Shown: positions 16,618 through 25,165, counted from the first letter of the stretch. The stretch: DNA of 64,000 nucleotides from Paenibacillus mucilaginosus 3016 (GCF_000250655.1 NC_016935.1:8016001-8080000), one strand, 5' to 3'. The notes: a model not told the origin generated them from the letters alone. Numbers and translations: made by a program.

Positions 16618-18279
16618 CTACTTCGCGCCGTCCAGCACGGCCTGCAGCTCCGCCTCCAGCTGCCGCAGCGCGGCGTCCGCCGTCTGCCGGCCGGCCGCTG
16701 CCGCGGCGAACCGCTCGGCGGCGAGCAGCGGCAGCGCCTCGGCCAGCCGCGACGGCAGGCCTGCGGACGCCTGGGCCTGCGGCGGCTGCAGCCGGTAGAA
16801 CGCCTCGGCATGCTTGCCCTGCAGCAGCCGCAGCGTCAATCCCGGCAGCCGCGACGGCAGATGCTGCTCGCCTGCGGCCGCAGCGCGCCGCTTCGCCGCC
16901 TCTTCGCCGGCGATATACTTCACCAGCGCCAGGGCCGCTTCCGGCTGCGGGGATTCCGCCGCGGCCGCGTAGACCCTGCGCAGGCGGAAAGATGCCGACT
17001 CGTTCGTCTGCCCCGGCGAAATCTGAGGCTCCGTGACGATATTCCAACCGGCGGCAGCCTTGTTGTCCGGTGCACGGCGCGCCGCCTCATCCAGGCGCCG
17101 GGCCAAATCATAAGGCCCGAGCACCATGGCCGCCCGCCCCTGCAGGAACAGCTCCAGAGCCGACAGCCCCGCGGTCCGGCTTTCCCCGCCGTCTGCCGGC
17201 GCTGCCGCGCGGTCCACCGCGGACGACCCTGCAGCGTCCCTGGTTTCCGCCGCCTTTTTCACATCCGCTTCACCGCTCTTCGGCTCCGCCTTCTTCCCGC
17301 TGTCGGCAGCCCTTACGGCTGCCCCCGGCACATAGACCGCTCCGCCGCGCACCGCCTCCACGGCCTGTTCCCACAGTCTTCTCCACTCCACATCCTGCAG
17401 ATCGACATGTCCCTGCGGATCCAACAGACCCGGGTCCTCTGCGGCTGCCGACTGCACCAGGCCCTCCAGGAAGGAGAGTCCCCCGTCAAAGGCCAGGCCG
17501 TAGATCCGCTCCTCTCCTGCACCGCCCGCTTGGGCCAGGCGGGATGCCGCCTCGATCAGCTGTCCCCGGTTCATTCCGTCGCGGGGAAGGGGGATGCCAT
17601 ACTGCTCGAACAACGAAGGATTATAGTAGAGCGCCAGCTGCTCGTACTCCGGCGCGATCCCGTACAGAGCGCCGCCCCCCAAGGATCGGAGGGCCGCGGT
17701 CACGCCGGGATGCATTCGGCCCCGCTCCCAGCCCTCTTCCTGCGACAGCGTCTCCAGCGTCTGCAGCCGCCCCTCGGCCGCCAGCGCACTGTAGGTGCGG
17801 TCCGCTTCCAGCTCCAGCACGTCGGGCCGCTGGTCCGCGAACCAGTCCCCCCGCGGCTGCTCCGCGCCGGTCCGGGTGAGGCCCCGCCCCTTCAGCGGGA
17901 TCACCTCCAGCTGTGCGTTGGGGTACTTCTGCTCGAAGGCCTCCCCGTAGGCGGCCATGAAGTCCGCCGCCGAATCCGCGGCTACCCGCAGCGTGAAGGG
18001 CTTCCCCCCGTTCAGAGAACTCCCGTCCGCTTGCTCCTTACCGCCCAGCCGTCCGGCCCAGCCCGCCAGCTGCTCCGCCTGGCCGATCCCGATGGCGATC
18101 ATCAGGCCGCAGGCAAGGAGCGGGCTCCAGCGGATCAGCCGGCGCCGGCCAGGCCGCGGGCCGGCTGCGACGCGCTGCATCACCCGGCCCTCGAGCTCCC
18201 GGGAGTAGCCCCCTTCCTTAAGCGGCGGCCGGCTTCCCAGCCGCTGCTCCCAGGCGGGCGTATCCAATTTGCGCTTCAT
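16618..18279 (-). CDS. Membrane-anchored protein: anti-sigma-like N-terminus fused to a solute-binding-protein ectodomain
   Basis: A 553-residue protein. Residues 1-50 are cytoplasmic and basic with a helix LEGRVMQRV; one transmembrane helix follows (about 51-67, RWSPLLACGLMIAIGIG); residues about 93-540 resemble a family-1 extracellular solute-binding domain (FTLRVAADSAADFMAAYGEA, IPLKGRG, YGIAPEYEQLALYYNPSLF, GLSALELFLQGRAAMVLGPYD). There is no lipobox and no transporter gene nearby. Its ATG overlaps the ECF sigma stop (ATGA), so the two are co-translated. By position and topology it is probably the sigma factor's membrane regulator with a ligand-sensing outer domain; no zinc-finger anti-sigma motif is seen. 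Confidence 0.7.
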   Translation of the reverse strand: MKRKLDTPAWEQRLGSRPPLKEGGYSRELEGRVMQRVAAGPRPGRRRLIRWSPLLACGLMIAIGIGQAEQLAGWAGRLGGKEQADGSSLNGGKPFTLRVAADSAADFMAAYGEAFEQKYPNAQLEVIPLKGRGLTRTGAEQPRGDWFADQRPDVLELEADRTYSALAAEGRLQTLETLSQEEGWERGRMHPGVTAALRSLGGGALYGIAPEYEQLALYYNPSLFEQYGIPLPRDGMNRGQLIEAASRLAQAGGAGEERIYGLAFDGGLSFLEGLVQSAAAEDPGLLDPQGHVDLQDVEWRRLWEQAVEAVRGGAVYVPGAAVRAADSGKKAEPKSGEADVKKAAETRDAAGSSAVDRAAAPADGGESRTAGLSALELFLQGRAAMVLGPYDLARRLDEAARRAPDNKAAAGWNIVTEPQISPGQTNESASFRLRRVYAAAAESPQPEAALALVKYIAGEEAAKRRAAAAGEQHLPSRLPGLTLRLLQGKHAEAFYRLQPPQAQASAGLPSRLAEALPLLAAERFAAAAAGRQTADAALRQLEAELQAVLDGAK

Positions 18280-18824
18280 GTCCGCTCTCCCCCTTCCCTG
18301 TTCAGCTCCTTGGATACTTTGACTCGCGCCCGCGACAGCCTCGATTTGACGGTGCCCTGCGAGAGATCGAGCAGCGCTGCGATCTCCGCATGGGACAAGC
18401 CGTGATGGGCGTGCAGCAGGAGCACCTCCCGCAGCTTGCGGGGCAGCGCCAGCACGGCGGCCCAGACCTCCTCGGTCACCAAAGACGAGACCGCCAGGGA
18501 TTCCGCTGACGGCCCATGCTCTTCACGCTTCGGCGAGCCGAAAGGAATCACCCGGCGGAACCACGCCGAACGCCAGTGGTCCCGGACCAGGTTGCGGGTG
18601 ATCGCCAGCAGCCAGGTCCGCACGCTGGATTCGCCGCGGAAGCTGTACATTTTTTCATAAACCTTCACGAACACATCCTGGGTAATATCATCGGAGAGCG
18701 CATGATCGCGGGTCAGGAAGAATGCGTAATTCCAGACATCTTCCCCGTAAGCCCCCATCAGCTCCGACAGCACGCAGCTCCGGTCCATTCCGCCGGAGAG
18801 CGATTTCAGGTATTCGAATGCCAC
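18276..18824 (-). CDS. ECF-type RNA polymerase sigma factor
   Basis: A 182-residue sigma-70 ECF factor. Region 2 has DVWNYAFFLTR, DDITQDVFVKVYEKMYSFRG and SSVRTWLLAITRN; region 4 has LPRKLREVLLLHAHHGLSHAEIA and LSQGTVKSRLSRAR. I chose the GTG at 18824 (AFEYLKSL) because AGAGGTGA precedes it and the paralogue at 50 kb starts with KFEYLKYL. An element GAAC-N17-CGTC lies just upstream, suggesting autoregulation. The membrane partner follows with a four-base overlap. Confidence 0.88.
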   Translation of the reverse strand: MAFEYLKSLSGGMDRSCVLSELMGAYGEDVWNYAFFLTRDHALSDDITQDVFVKVYEKMYSFRGESSVRTWLLAITRNLVRDHWRSAWFRRVIPFGSPKREEHGPSAESLAVSSLVTEEVWAAVLALPRKLREVLLLHAHHGLSHAEIAALLDLSQGTVKSRLSRARVKVSKELNREGGERT

Positions 18825-18847
18825 CCGGCTCACCTCTTCAGCTATTG

Positions 18848-18872
18848 GACGGCGCCCGGGGGCGCAAAGTTC
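18848..18872 (-). promoter_or_regulatory. ECF-type promoter GAAC-N17-CGTC
   Basis: On the minus strand GAAC (18872-18869) and CGTC (18851-18848) are 17 bases apart, ending 23 bases before the sigma gene. The same pattern occurs before the second ECF gene (49981). ECF sigma factors commonly use GAAC and CGTC elements and activate their own genes. Confidence 0.5.
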
Positions 18873-18949
18873 CCTTTTTCTCTCCACTCAGGATCGAATT
18901 CACCTGACCGCCTGCCCCCCGCCGCAGTCTCTCGGGCGCCGCCGGGCTT

Positions 18950-18975
18950 GTTTCACCCCCCGACCCCCCGGGTAA
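18950..18975 (+). promoter_or_regulatory. SigB-type promoter for glsB-ytxH
   Basis: GTTTCA (18950-18955), 14 bases, GGGTAA (18970-18975). It is identical in form to the site before rsbV. The expected transcript start is about 60 bases before the first gene. Confidence 0.65.
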
Positions 18976-19041
18976 AAAGAGACAAGCAAGCGCTGAACAT
19001 ACGAAAAAAGGGATCTGAGAGACAAAGGAGCGTGAGTGAAA

Positions 19042-19296
19042 ATGAGTTGGATTATCATGATCATCATGGCTATCATCATCGGTGTGATCGGCTCTGCGAT
19101 CGCGCCGGGCCGGATGCCTGGCGGTATCCTCGGTTCCATGATCGCCGGATTCGTAGGCGCCTGGATCGGCGGCATGCTGCTCGGCAGCTGGGGCCCGCAG
19201 CTCGGCGGCTTCTCCATCGTACCGGCTATCATCGGCGCCGCCTTGTTCGTCCTGATTCTCAGCCTGCTGGCCCGCGGGATGAACCGCGCAGCGTAA
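19042..19296 (+). CDS. GlsB/YeaQ/YmgE-family small membrane stress protein
   Basis: An 84-residue hydrophobic protein with about three transmembrane helices separated by glycine-rich turns (APGRMPGGILGSMIAGFVGA, WIGGMLLGSWG). The family is induced by general stress; its molecular role is unknown. A GTG six bases earlier (19036) is closer to the GGAG and may be the true start. The SigB-type promoter upstream and the YtxH gene 63 bases downstream fit a stress operon. Confidence 0.85.
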   Translation: MSWIIMIIMAIIIGVIGSAIAPGRMPGGILGSMIAGFVGAWIGGMLLGSWGPQLGGFSIVPAIIGAALFVLILSLLARGMNRAA

Positions 19297-19359
19297 TCCA
19301 CGGTCCCAAGGACAACCTGACATCCTTACATCCATATTCCATTAGAAGGAGTGATCGTC

Positions 19360-19848
19360 ATGAGTACAGTGAACACGACGGAAAGCAGAAGCAGCTCCCT
19401 GCTGCTGGGTACGGTGGTTGGTGCGGCTACAGGAGCCCTGGTAGCCCTGCTGATGGCGCCTAAGACGGGCCGCGAGCTCCGCAGCGACCTTATGGAAGTG
19501 GTGAACACGATCCAGACCAAGGGTGCTGAGTATATGGCTATGGCCAAGGAGAAGGCAGCCGACACCGCATCCATGGTGAAGGAAAAAGCCGCCGACACGG
19601 CTACTATGGTGAAAGAACGCGGCTCCGAGCTGATCGAGAAGGCTCAGCAGACGACGACTACAGCGGCCGACGCTTCTCACGAAGCGATCGACCAGGCTGC
19701 GAGCGTGTCCGAGCAGAAGCTCAATCAGGCCGCCGATTCGGCACACAAGGCGCTCGAGTCCGCTTCCTCCGCTGCCCAGAGCTCGCTCGACAAGGCTGAG
19801 GACAGCACGGACAAATCCACATCCCCTTATTCGACAACCCGTTACTAA
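19360..19848 (+). CDS. YtxH-domain general stress protein
   Basis: A 162-residue protein. The YtxH motif covers 12-45: a transmembrane helix (LLLGTVVGAATGALVALLMA) followed by PKTGRELRSDL. The rest is a long Ala/Lys/Glu-rich amphipathic helix with internal repeats (KEKAADTASMV, KEKAADTATMV), resembling LEA-like stress proteins. The ATG at 19360 follows GGAG. It probably shares the SigB-type promoter of the preceding gene. Confidence 0.85.
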   Translation: MSTVNTTESRSSSLLLGTVVGAATGALVALLMAPKTGRELRSDLMEVVNTIQTKGAEYMAMAKEKAADTASMVKEKAADTATMVKERGSELIEKAQQTTTTAADASHEAIDQAASVSEQKLNQAADSAHKALESASSAAQSSLDKAEDSTDKSTSPYSTTRY

Positions 19849-19883
19849 TACAGAGCAGATCCAGCCCGACCGCTCACCAGAAA

Positions 19884-19925
19884 GAAGCCCGGATTCTCTC
19901 CGATAGAGAACCCGGGCTTCTTCGT
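19884..19925 (+). terminator. Terminator after the ytxH gene
   Basis: GAAGCCCGGATTCTCT pairs with AGAGAACCCGGGCTTC (one mismatch/bulge), followed by TTCGTT. Confidence 0.7.
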
Positions 19926-20078
19926 TGTTGTCAGGCCTTCCAAATATTCATGAAGCTGAATGTTAGGGGAGCCCATGGTTAAAGGGACTAATTAAATGGT
20001 ACCGCAGCGTCCCCGCCGCTCCCTGCTTTTGTGGTTTGCGCACAGTCCTGGATCAGATTCCAGCCAACTCTGCCGCCC

Positions 20079-21365
20079 CTAAGGCCGCTCCAGCTTGTTC
20101 TTCCCGAGATAGCGCAGAAGCCGCTCCCGGTCCTTCTCAATCATGCTGTTCGCCTGGCTCTCGATGAACCGCAGACCGCTTCCCGAATGGGTGCCGTTCT
20201 CGAGGATATCGGTAACCGATTCGGTCCACAGCTCCTCCAGCTTCCGGTCGAACGGCGATGGGGTCTGGCGCTCGACGAACGTCTGGCCGTAGGTATACAG
20301 CACGTCGAACGGACTCATATCAAGGAAGCCGCTGTCCGGTCTCGGCACCCCAAGCTGCGTCGTCATGCGGGCGAACGCCCAGGCGAGCTCCTTGCTCTGC
20401 GAACGGGAGGAGATCGCCAGCGACGAACCGCCGTTCCAGCCATAGAGGTTCATCGGCAGACGTGTCACAGACCAAAGTCCCTTGGTCTCCGGCGCCCAGC
20501 GCTCGAGCGAATCGGCACCCCAGCGGCCGAGATACACCATCGCGAGCCGGCCGCTGCGCAGCGCCTCCTGTCCGGGATCCGTCTGAACCGAGCTGCGCAG
20601 GGCCAAGCCTTCGCGATGCACGGTCTTGGCCACCTCCAGCGCCTGCTGATACACGGGCTTGTTCCGGGCGAAGTTCAGATCCTCCTGCAGATAGTTCCCC
20701 TGCATGGCAGCGACCTCGACAGGCTCAGCTTCCCACTGGAAAATATACCGGTCCTGTGCTTTCAGCTTCCGCGCAAGCTCGAGCCAGTGCTCCGGATTCT
20801 CGAGATAGACCCCGAGCTCCGCCGGATCGCCGGGCAGCCCGAGGCTTTCGATTAGGTCCCGGCGGTAATAGGTCGCCGCCGTAGGAAGCTCGATCGGAAG
20901 GGAGATCATCCGCTCCCGGTCGAACGACGAGTAGAGCTTCCACACGTTGCCTGGAATCGCCGCTTTGTACGACTGCCCCCCGTACGGCGGCTGCAATAGA
21001 TCCTCCAGCCCGTCGATCGTGTTGAAGGCACCGATGTCCCGGTTGTCGAGCAGCAGAATATCCGGCGGACTGCCTCCGGCGAGGCCGTCCAGATAAGCCT
21101 CCACATAGCTGCCGTTCGCGAAGGTCGCCACGTTTACCTGCACATCCGGATGCTCGCTGCGGAAGCGTTCCACATCCTTCGTGATATTATAGTAGGTCCA
21201 GATCGTCAGCTGCTTTGCGGTCGATACGCTCCGGTAGGCCCTCTCCAGCGGAGCCGCTTTGGGCAGCATTGCGGCGGAATCCTGAACCGCTCCGCCGCAG
21301 GATGCGGTCAGGAGCGTTACCAGCGTGAGGACTGCCAGAGCGGCCGTCCGGTTCCTGCGTGTCAT
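20079..21365 (-). CDS. Family-1 extracellular solute-binding lipoprotein, orphan
   Basis: A 428-residue lipoprotein with a signal peptide and lipidation Cys at 23 (LLTASCGG). The body is a solute-binding fold (LTIWTYYNITKDVERFRSEHP, SPPDILLLDNRDIG, WGADSLERWAP, GWNGGSSLAISSRS). Such proteins normally deliver sugars to ABC permeases, but none is nearby. Its ATG overlaps the stop of the GGDEF-EAL frame (ATGA), so the two are translationally coupled. I infer a sensory role, binding an outer ligand and contacting the membrane c-di-GMP enzyme. Confidence 0.8.
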   Translation of the reverse strand: MTRRNRTAALAVLTLVTLLTASCGGAVQDSAAMLPKAAPLERAYRSVSTAKQLTIWTYYNITKDVERFRSEHPDVQVNVATFANGSYVEAYLDGLAGGSPPDILLLDNRDIGAFNTIDGLEDLLQPPYGGQSYKAAIPGNVWKLYSSFDRERMISLPIELPTAATYYRRDLIESLGLPGDPAELGVYLENPEHWLELARKLKAQDRYIFQWEAEPVEVAAMQGNYLQEDLNFARNKPVYQQALEVAKTVHREGLALRSSVQTDPGQEALRSGRLAMVYLGRWGADSLERWAPETKGLWSVTRLPMNLYGWNGGSSLAISSRSQSKELAWAFARMTTQLGVPRPDSGFLDMSPFDVLYTYGQTFVERQTPSPFDRKLEELWTESVTDILENGTHSGSGLRFIESQANSMIEKDRERLLRYLGKNKLERP

Positions 21366-22672
21366 GAGTCTCCCCTCCTTTCTTCCCTGTCTTCGTCCGA
21401 TGATGCTGCCGAAGGCGCTCCCTTCAGCAGCGCCTCCAGTTCTGCCAGGGGCAGCGGCTTGCTGTAGTAATACCCTTGAATCTCATCGCAGCCGAAGCGG
21501 CGCAGGCTGAGGAGCTCCTCCTCCGTCTCGACCCCTTCTCCGACCACCTTCAGCTTCAGGCTGTGGGCCATCGTGATCAGCGCCTGCACAATCGAGGCGT
21601 TGCTCTCATCCTGGTCCAGTCCCCGGATGAACGACCGGTCGATCTTCAGCGTGTCCGGCATGATCCGCTTCATCTGCGCGAAGGATGAGTAGCCGGTGCC
21701 GAAGTCGTCGATCGCCAGGCGGATGCCCATCTCCTTGAACTGCCGCAGCGCGGCCTCCGCCTTGTCCTGGTTGCGGATGAAGAACTCCTCCGTGATCTCC
21801 AGCTCCAGAAGGCCCGCAGGCATCCCGGTCTCCTGGAGAATGGCGCGGACCCGTTCCACCAGATCCGGCTGGTCCAGCTGCCGCGGCGACAGGTTCACGG
21901 CGGTCAGCAGGCCCGGCGCATGCTCCTGCAGGCGTTTGCCCTGCAGGCAGGCTTCCCGCAGCACCCATTCCCCGATGCTGCGGATCTCGCCGGTCTGTTC
22001 GGCGAGCGGGATGAAACGGACGGGCGGAATGTAGCCTTCCGCCGGGTGCTTCCAGCGGATCAGCGCCTCCATGCCGTTGATCCGGCCGTCGGTCCCGCCG
22101 TATTGAGGCTGGTAGAAGAGTTCGAACTCGCCGGCGGCCAAGGCCCGGTGCAGCGCCTGCTCGAGCTGAAGCCGCTCCGCGGCGCTCTCGCTCGTCGCCT
22201 CGGAGTAGAAGGCATACTGCCCGCCCCCGCGCTCCTTCGCTTCGTACATGGCGTCGTCCGCATTCTTGAGCAGCGCTTCCGCGTCCTGTGCATCGCCAGG
22301 GAAGATCGAGATGCCGATGGAGCTGCGCACGAAGATCTCCTGCCCCTGCAGGATAACCGGTTCGGAGAGGGCGGCCAGGATCGCTTCGGCGGTCTCCACC
22401 ACCTCCTCCCTCCTGCGGTGGGAAGCCAGCACGACGAATTCGTCGCCGCCGAGCCGGAAGACCGGAGCATACCGGACGCCCCCGGAGAGCTTCTTGGCCA
22501 CGTCAATGATGAGCTCATCCCCGGCCGAATGGCCAAAGGTATCGTTGATCTGCTTGAACCGGTCCAGATCGAGGAACAGGACGGCGGCGGACAGTCCGGG
22601 CTCTGCCGGCTGCTCCATCCATTCGCTCAAATATTTGCTGAAGTGCAGGCGGTTCGGCAGGCCCGTCAGCAT
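21362..22672 (-). CDS. GGDEF-EAL catalytic half of a c-di-GMP enzyme (frame-shifted from its sensor half)
   Basis: 436 residues. The GGDEF domain begins MLTGLPNRLHF and keeps RLGGDEFVVLA; the EAL domain keeps EALIRWKHP, NLSPRQLD, EITEEFF, DDFGTGYSS and KIDRSF. Both active sites look intact, so it could make and degrade c-di-GMP. The frame opens exactly where a full protein would read YTDMLTGLPNR: the Asp codon is lost by one missing base near 22673-22677. A ribosome site for independent translation is poor (GGAG about 18 bases upstream). It is probably one gene with the next entry, broken or mis-sequenced. Confidence 0.85.
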   Translation of the reverse strand: MLTGLPNRLHFSKYLSEWMEQPAEPGLSAAVLFLDLDRFKQINDTFGHSAGDELIIDVAKKLSGGVRYAPVFRLGGDEFVVLASHRRREEVVETAEAILAALSEPVILQGQEIFVRSSIGISIFPGDAQDAEALLKNADDAMYEAKERGGGQYAFYSEATSESAAERLQLEQALHRALAAGEFELFYQPQYGGTDGRINGMEALIRWKHPAEGYIPPVRFIPLAEQTGEIRSIGEWVLREACLQGKRLQEHAPGLLTAVNLSPRQLDQPDLVERVRAILQETGMPAGLLELEITEEFFIRNQDKAEAALRQFKEMGIRLAIDDFGTGYSSFAQMKRIMPDTLKIDRSFIRGLDQDESNASIVQALITMAHSLKLKVVGEGVETEEELLSLRRFGCDEIQGYYYSKPLPLAELEALLKGAPSAASSDEDREERRGDS

Positions 22673-24057
22673 GTCGTGTAAGCCAGCTGCTCCAGTCGCC
22701 GCTCCGACTCCCGCAGCTGCATGGTCTGTGACTGCAGCCGGCTGTTCATACGGACCGTCTCGAGGAACATTTTGAGCAGCTCGCCGGACATCGCCCGAAA
22801 ATTCGTCGTGAGCCGGTGAACCTCCGTCACCCGGGTCTCCGGCCAGTGGATCTCTCCCTCCTCGCGCAGCTTCTGCGGCAGATCGGCGGTTGCCTGTCCC
22901 AGCAGATGAAGCACCCGCGTCAGCCGCCGGGAAATCAGCAGCGTAGCCATGACGGCCAGGAAGATGAAGAGAAGCACCAGACTGTAATTCAGCGTGTGGA
23001 CGGGCTGGAGCTCCTCCAGGAAGACGTGCATCGGCACTTCGAGCAGCAGGAGATACGGCAGACCGTTAAGCGTCTTGCTGTAATAGAAGCTGGATTCCTC
23101 CCAGGCCGCCATCTCGTACAGCCGCGATCCCGGCGCCGGCTTGCCCAGATAGAGCCCCTCAGCCTCCATAGGATACATTTGCCAGCCCGCAGGCCATTCC
23201 CAGGGCTTCTGGATCCGTCCCGCCACGTTCGAAGCCACGACAGCATCCCGCGTGTCCAGAACATAGCTGCGGACACCCGCCTTATCCCCCATCTGGACGA
23301 GCACTTCGTTCAGACGGCTGAGCTCCACCAGGGAGTGAAGCCTGAGGCCGCGGAGTTCTTCTTCGCCCCAGGTGCGCAGCTCCTGATTGAGCTGGGCGGC
23401 CAGACCCTCGGTCAGTACACCGGCCCGCTCCACCATGGAATTGTTCTGATACCAGCTGACAATAATCATGAAGAGGACGAAGGGGACCATCAGGGCCACC
23501 ATCACGATATGGAACAGAATCTGCTGCAGCGAGATGCCGCTTTCCGCCTCGGGCAGCCGCTGCCCCGCCATCCGCCGCAGAGGCAGATAGGCCATGGCTA
23601 TATCGGCTATCAGGGCGTTGAACGTGCCGTTTACCACGGATTTGAACAACAGCAGCAGCAGATCGACGCCCATCCGGCCCGTATCGGCATAATAGGCGCC
23701 CCCGGTAATCAGCCAGCCGACCGTAATCCAGTAGATCAGGTCCGCAATGAGCAGATGCTCCGTCCGCCGCCTCATCATCCACCCGACAAACATCACTTCG
23801 ATGACCGTGAACAGAAAGGCCGGGGCAAACCCGACGAAGAACATTCCGGTGACCAGCGTCACGACGGAGAGAAAGACGGCGGGCAGAATCCCGTAGAGCC
23901 GCAGTGCGATCATGATGAAGACGCCGGCAAAAGTAAAATGAAGTCCGAAAATCATGGGGATGCTTTGAAGTACGGACGCTGCGGACAACCCATACAGCGC
24001 GGCTCCCATGAGGAAAGGCAGGGACCGCTGGTGCCGGATCCGGCGCAAGAATTCCAT
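22666..24057 (-). CDS. Membrane sensor half of a GGDEF-EAL protein (5TMR, extracellular domain, HAMP)
   Basis: 463 residues. Five to six transmembrane helices (about 15-165) are followed by another (190-210), an extracytoplasmic segment of about 170 residues resembling a Cache domain (NNSMVERAGVLTEGLAAQLN, VRSYVLDTRDAVVASNVAG), a further membrane helix (LVLLFIFLAVMATLLI), a HAMP-like region and a coiled coil. It stops at LAYTTC, one base out of frame from the GGDEF domain. The fused protein would be about 900 residues. The outer domain is a plausible docking site for the coupled solute-binding lipoprotein. Confidence 0.8.
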   Translation of the reverse strand: MEFLRRIRHQRSLPFLMGAALYGLSAASVLQSIPMIFGLHFTFAGVFIMIALRLYGILPAVFLSVVTLVTGMFFVGFAPAFLFTVIEVMFVGWMMRRRTEHLLIADLIYWITVGWLITGGAYYADTGRMGVDLLLLLFKSVVNGTFNALIADIAMAYLPLRRMAGQRLPEAESGISLQQILFHIVMVALMVPFVLFMIIVSWYQNNSMVERAGVLTEGLAAQLNQELRTWGEEELRGLRLHSLVELSRLNEVLVQMGDKAGVRSYVLDTRDAVVASNVAGRIQKPWEWPAGWQMYPMEAEGLYLGKPAPGSRLYEMAAWEESSFYYSKTLNGLPYLLLLEVPMHVFLEELQPVHTLNYSLVLLFIFLAVMATLLISRRLTRVLHLLGQATADLPQKLREEGEIHWPETRVTEVHRLTTNFRAMSGELLKMFLETVRMNSRLQSQTMQLRESERRLEQLAYTTC

Positions 24058-24510
24058 AAAGTATCTGTCCTATCCTGTGTCTTAAGTGTAGGGCGGCCCG
24101 TGCCGCCGTGCTGCATCTCCTGGCAAAAGATCATTCACGTTCGGTATTCCTACTCTTTTTATCGGATGAAGAGGCTTATCTTTGTAGTTGGGAAGGCGGA
24201 GTACAAAGCCGGCATGGATGCTGTGGCAAGTACATAAAATATTCGAATATTCTGTAAATTAGGGCTGGCAGTCCTTGGTATTCCTTATCGGACATAGTAC
24301 AATAGGTAACAAGAACTCCGGCGGACCCTTGGTTGTCCGTCTTTCATCGGTACGAGCCGTCTGCCCTGCCATCGTTGATTCATGGGATTCCTGGCATTCC
24401 CTAGTATGTACTAAATGGGCTTTACAAAAAACACGGCTTCCCGGCAGGGTTCCTTCGTGAGACCGGGCCGGTTATATGTACCCCTTGACGGGGTGAAGGG
24501 AGGCAGGAAG
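24058..24510. other. Gene-free divergent region with a 14-base palindrome
   Basis: Contains the perfect palindrome AATATTCGAATATT at 24238-24251. No riboswitch, RNA gene or convincing open frame is seen. The minus-strand sensor gene and the plus-strand 89-residue gene start at its ends. Confidence 0.4.
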
Positions 24511-24780
24511 ATGAGCAAGCTGGAGGAAGGACACAAACAGATTGTGGAGATTCTCGGGGAAGGACGGCTCCGGCTGGAGCTTGACCCGGAGGAAGGGCGT
24601 CTGCGGCTCCGCGACGGGGAATCGGGGGAATGGCGCGAGCTGCCCGCCGACTCGGCGGCTGCAGCCGCCCCCCCGCACGAGGAGACGGAACCCGCCGGCC
24701 GCTGGCAGTGGATTCCGGTCTTCCTCGTCATCTTCCTGGCCGCGGCGGCGGCGATGTACTGGATCACTCCGCAGCCCTAA
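24511..24780 (+). CDS. Small protein of unknown function with C-terminal membrane helix
   Basis: 89 residues. Residues 1-50 are charged and predicted to form short strands (EGRLRLELDPEEGRLRLRD); residues about 68-85 are one transmembrane helix (WIPVFLVIFLAAAAAMYWI), giving a tail-anchored topology. The ATG at 24511 follows GGGAGG. I do not recognise a family. Confidence 0.55.
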   Translation: MSKLEEGHKQIVEILGEGRLRLELDPEEGRLRLRDGESGEWRELPADSAAAAAPPHEETEPAGRWQWIPVFLVIFLAAAAAMYWITPQP

Positions 24781-24828
24781 GGCTTCACCGCCAAGCCGGC
24801 TTCTTCTCTGGGAGGATGCCGGAGACAG

Positions 24829-24856
24829 CAAAAAGCCGGGGAGCTTATCCCCGGCT
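24829..24856 (-). terminator. Terminator overlapping the end of the 24845 gene
   Basis: Minus-strand AGCCGGGGA pairs with TCCCCGGCT around a five-base loop, then TTTTTGC. The hairpin overlaps the last codons. Confidence 0.75.
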
Positions 24857-25165
24857 GAGCTGTTCGATCCATCCCTCTTCCGTCTGCCCGGCGTGAAAAC
24901 TGGTGGTGACCGGAATTTTCTCCCGCTGCGGCTTCACGAAGTAGCCGTTCTCGAGGTAGTAACCGCGTTCCTTGGCCGCCGCAAGCGACCTGCAGAAGAG
25001 CTCAGCCGAACGGATCGCTTCATCTTTGTCTGTAAACGTTTCCAACACATTGCCGAAACCCAGCGGATTCGTTGTCGATTGGATCGCCAGGATGTATGTT
25101 TTCTCCGGCGTCTCCCGTACCAAAATTTCGCTTCCGCTGCATTTGATACTATGCTTGACTGTCAT
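24845..25165 (-). CDS. Unknown small cytoplasmic protein, candidate SigB regulon member
   Basis: 106 residues, soluble. It contains TYILAIQSTTNPLGFG and TFTDKDEAIRSAELFCRSLAAAKERGYYLENGYFVKP, a predicted alpha/beta pattern; I do not recognise a family. AAGGCGG eight bases upstream supports the ATG at 25165 over a GTG at 25174. A GATTCA-N14-GGGTAA element lies 48-73 bases upstream, like those of the other stress genes here, which suggests general-stress expression. Confidence 0.6.
   Translation of the reverse strand: MTVKHSIKCSGSEILVRETPEKTYILAIQSTTNPLGFGNVLETFTDKDEAIRSAELFCRSLAAAKERGYYLENGYFVKPQREKIPVTTSFHAGQTEEGWIEQLSRG

Noticed and set aside
16543-18405. A 620-codon open frame on the plus strand
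   Set aside because: It is antisense to the ECF/solute-binding-partner operon, Arg/Pro/Gln-rich with no recognisable domain; a GC-rich shadow frame.
24058-24510. Possible c-di-GMP riboswitch near the GGDEF-EAL gene
   Set aside because: I looked for the GEMM core and tetraloop receptor pattern and did not find it.
25027-25040. CcpA cre-like site TGTAAACGTTTCCA
   Set aside because: It lies inside the coding region of the unknown 24845 gene, differs from consensus at one position and has no nearby promoter for a sugar gene.
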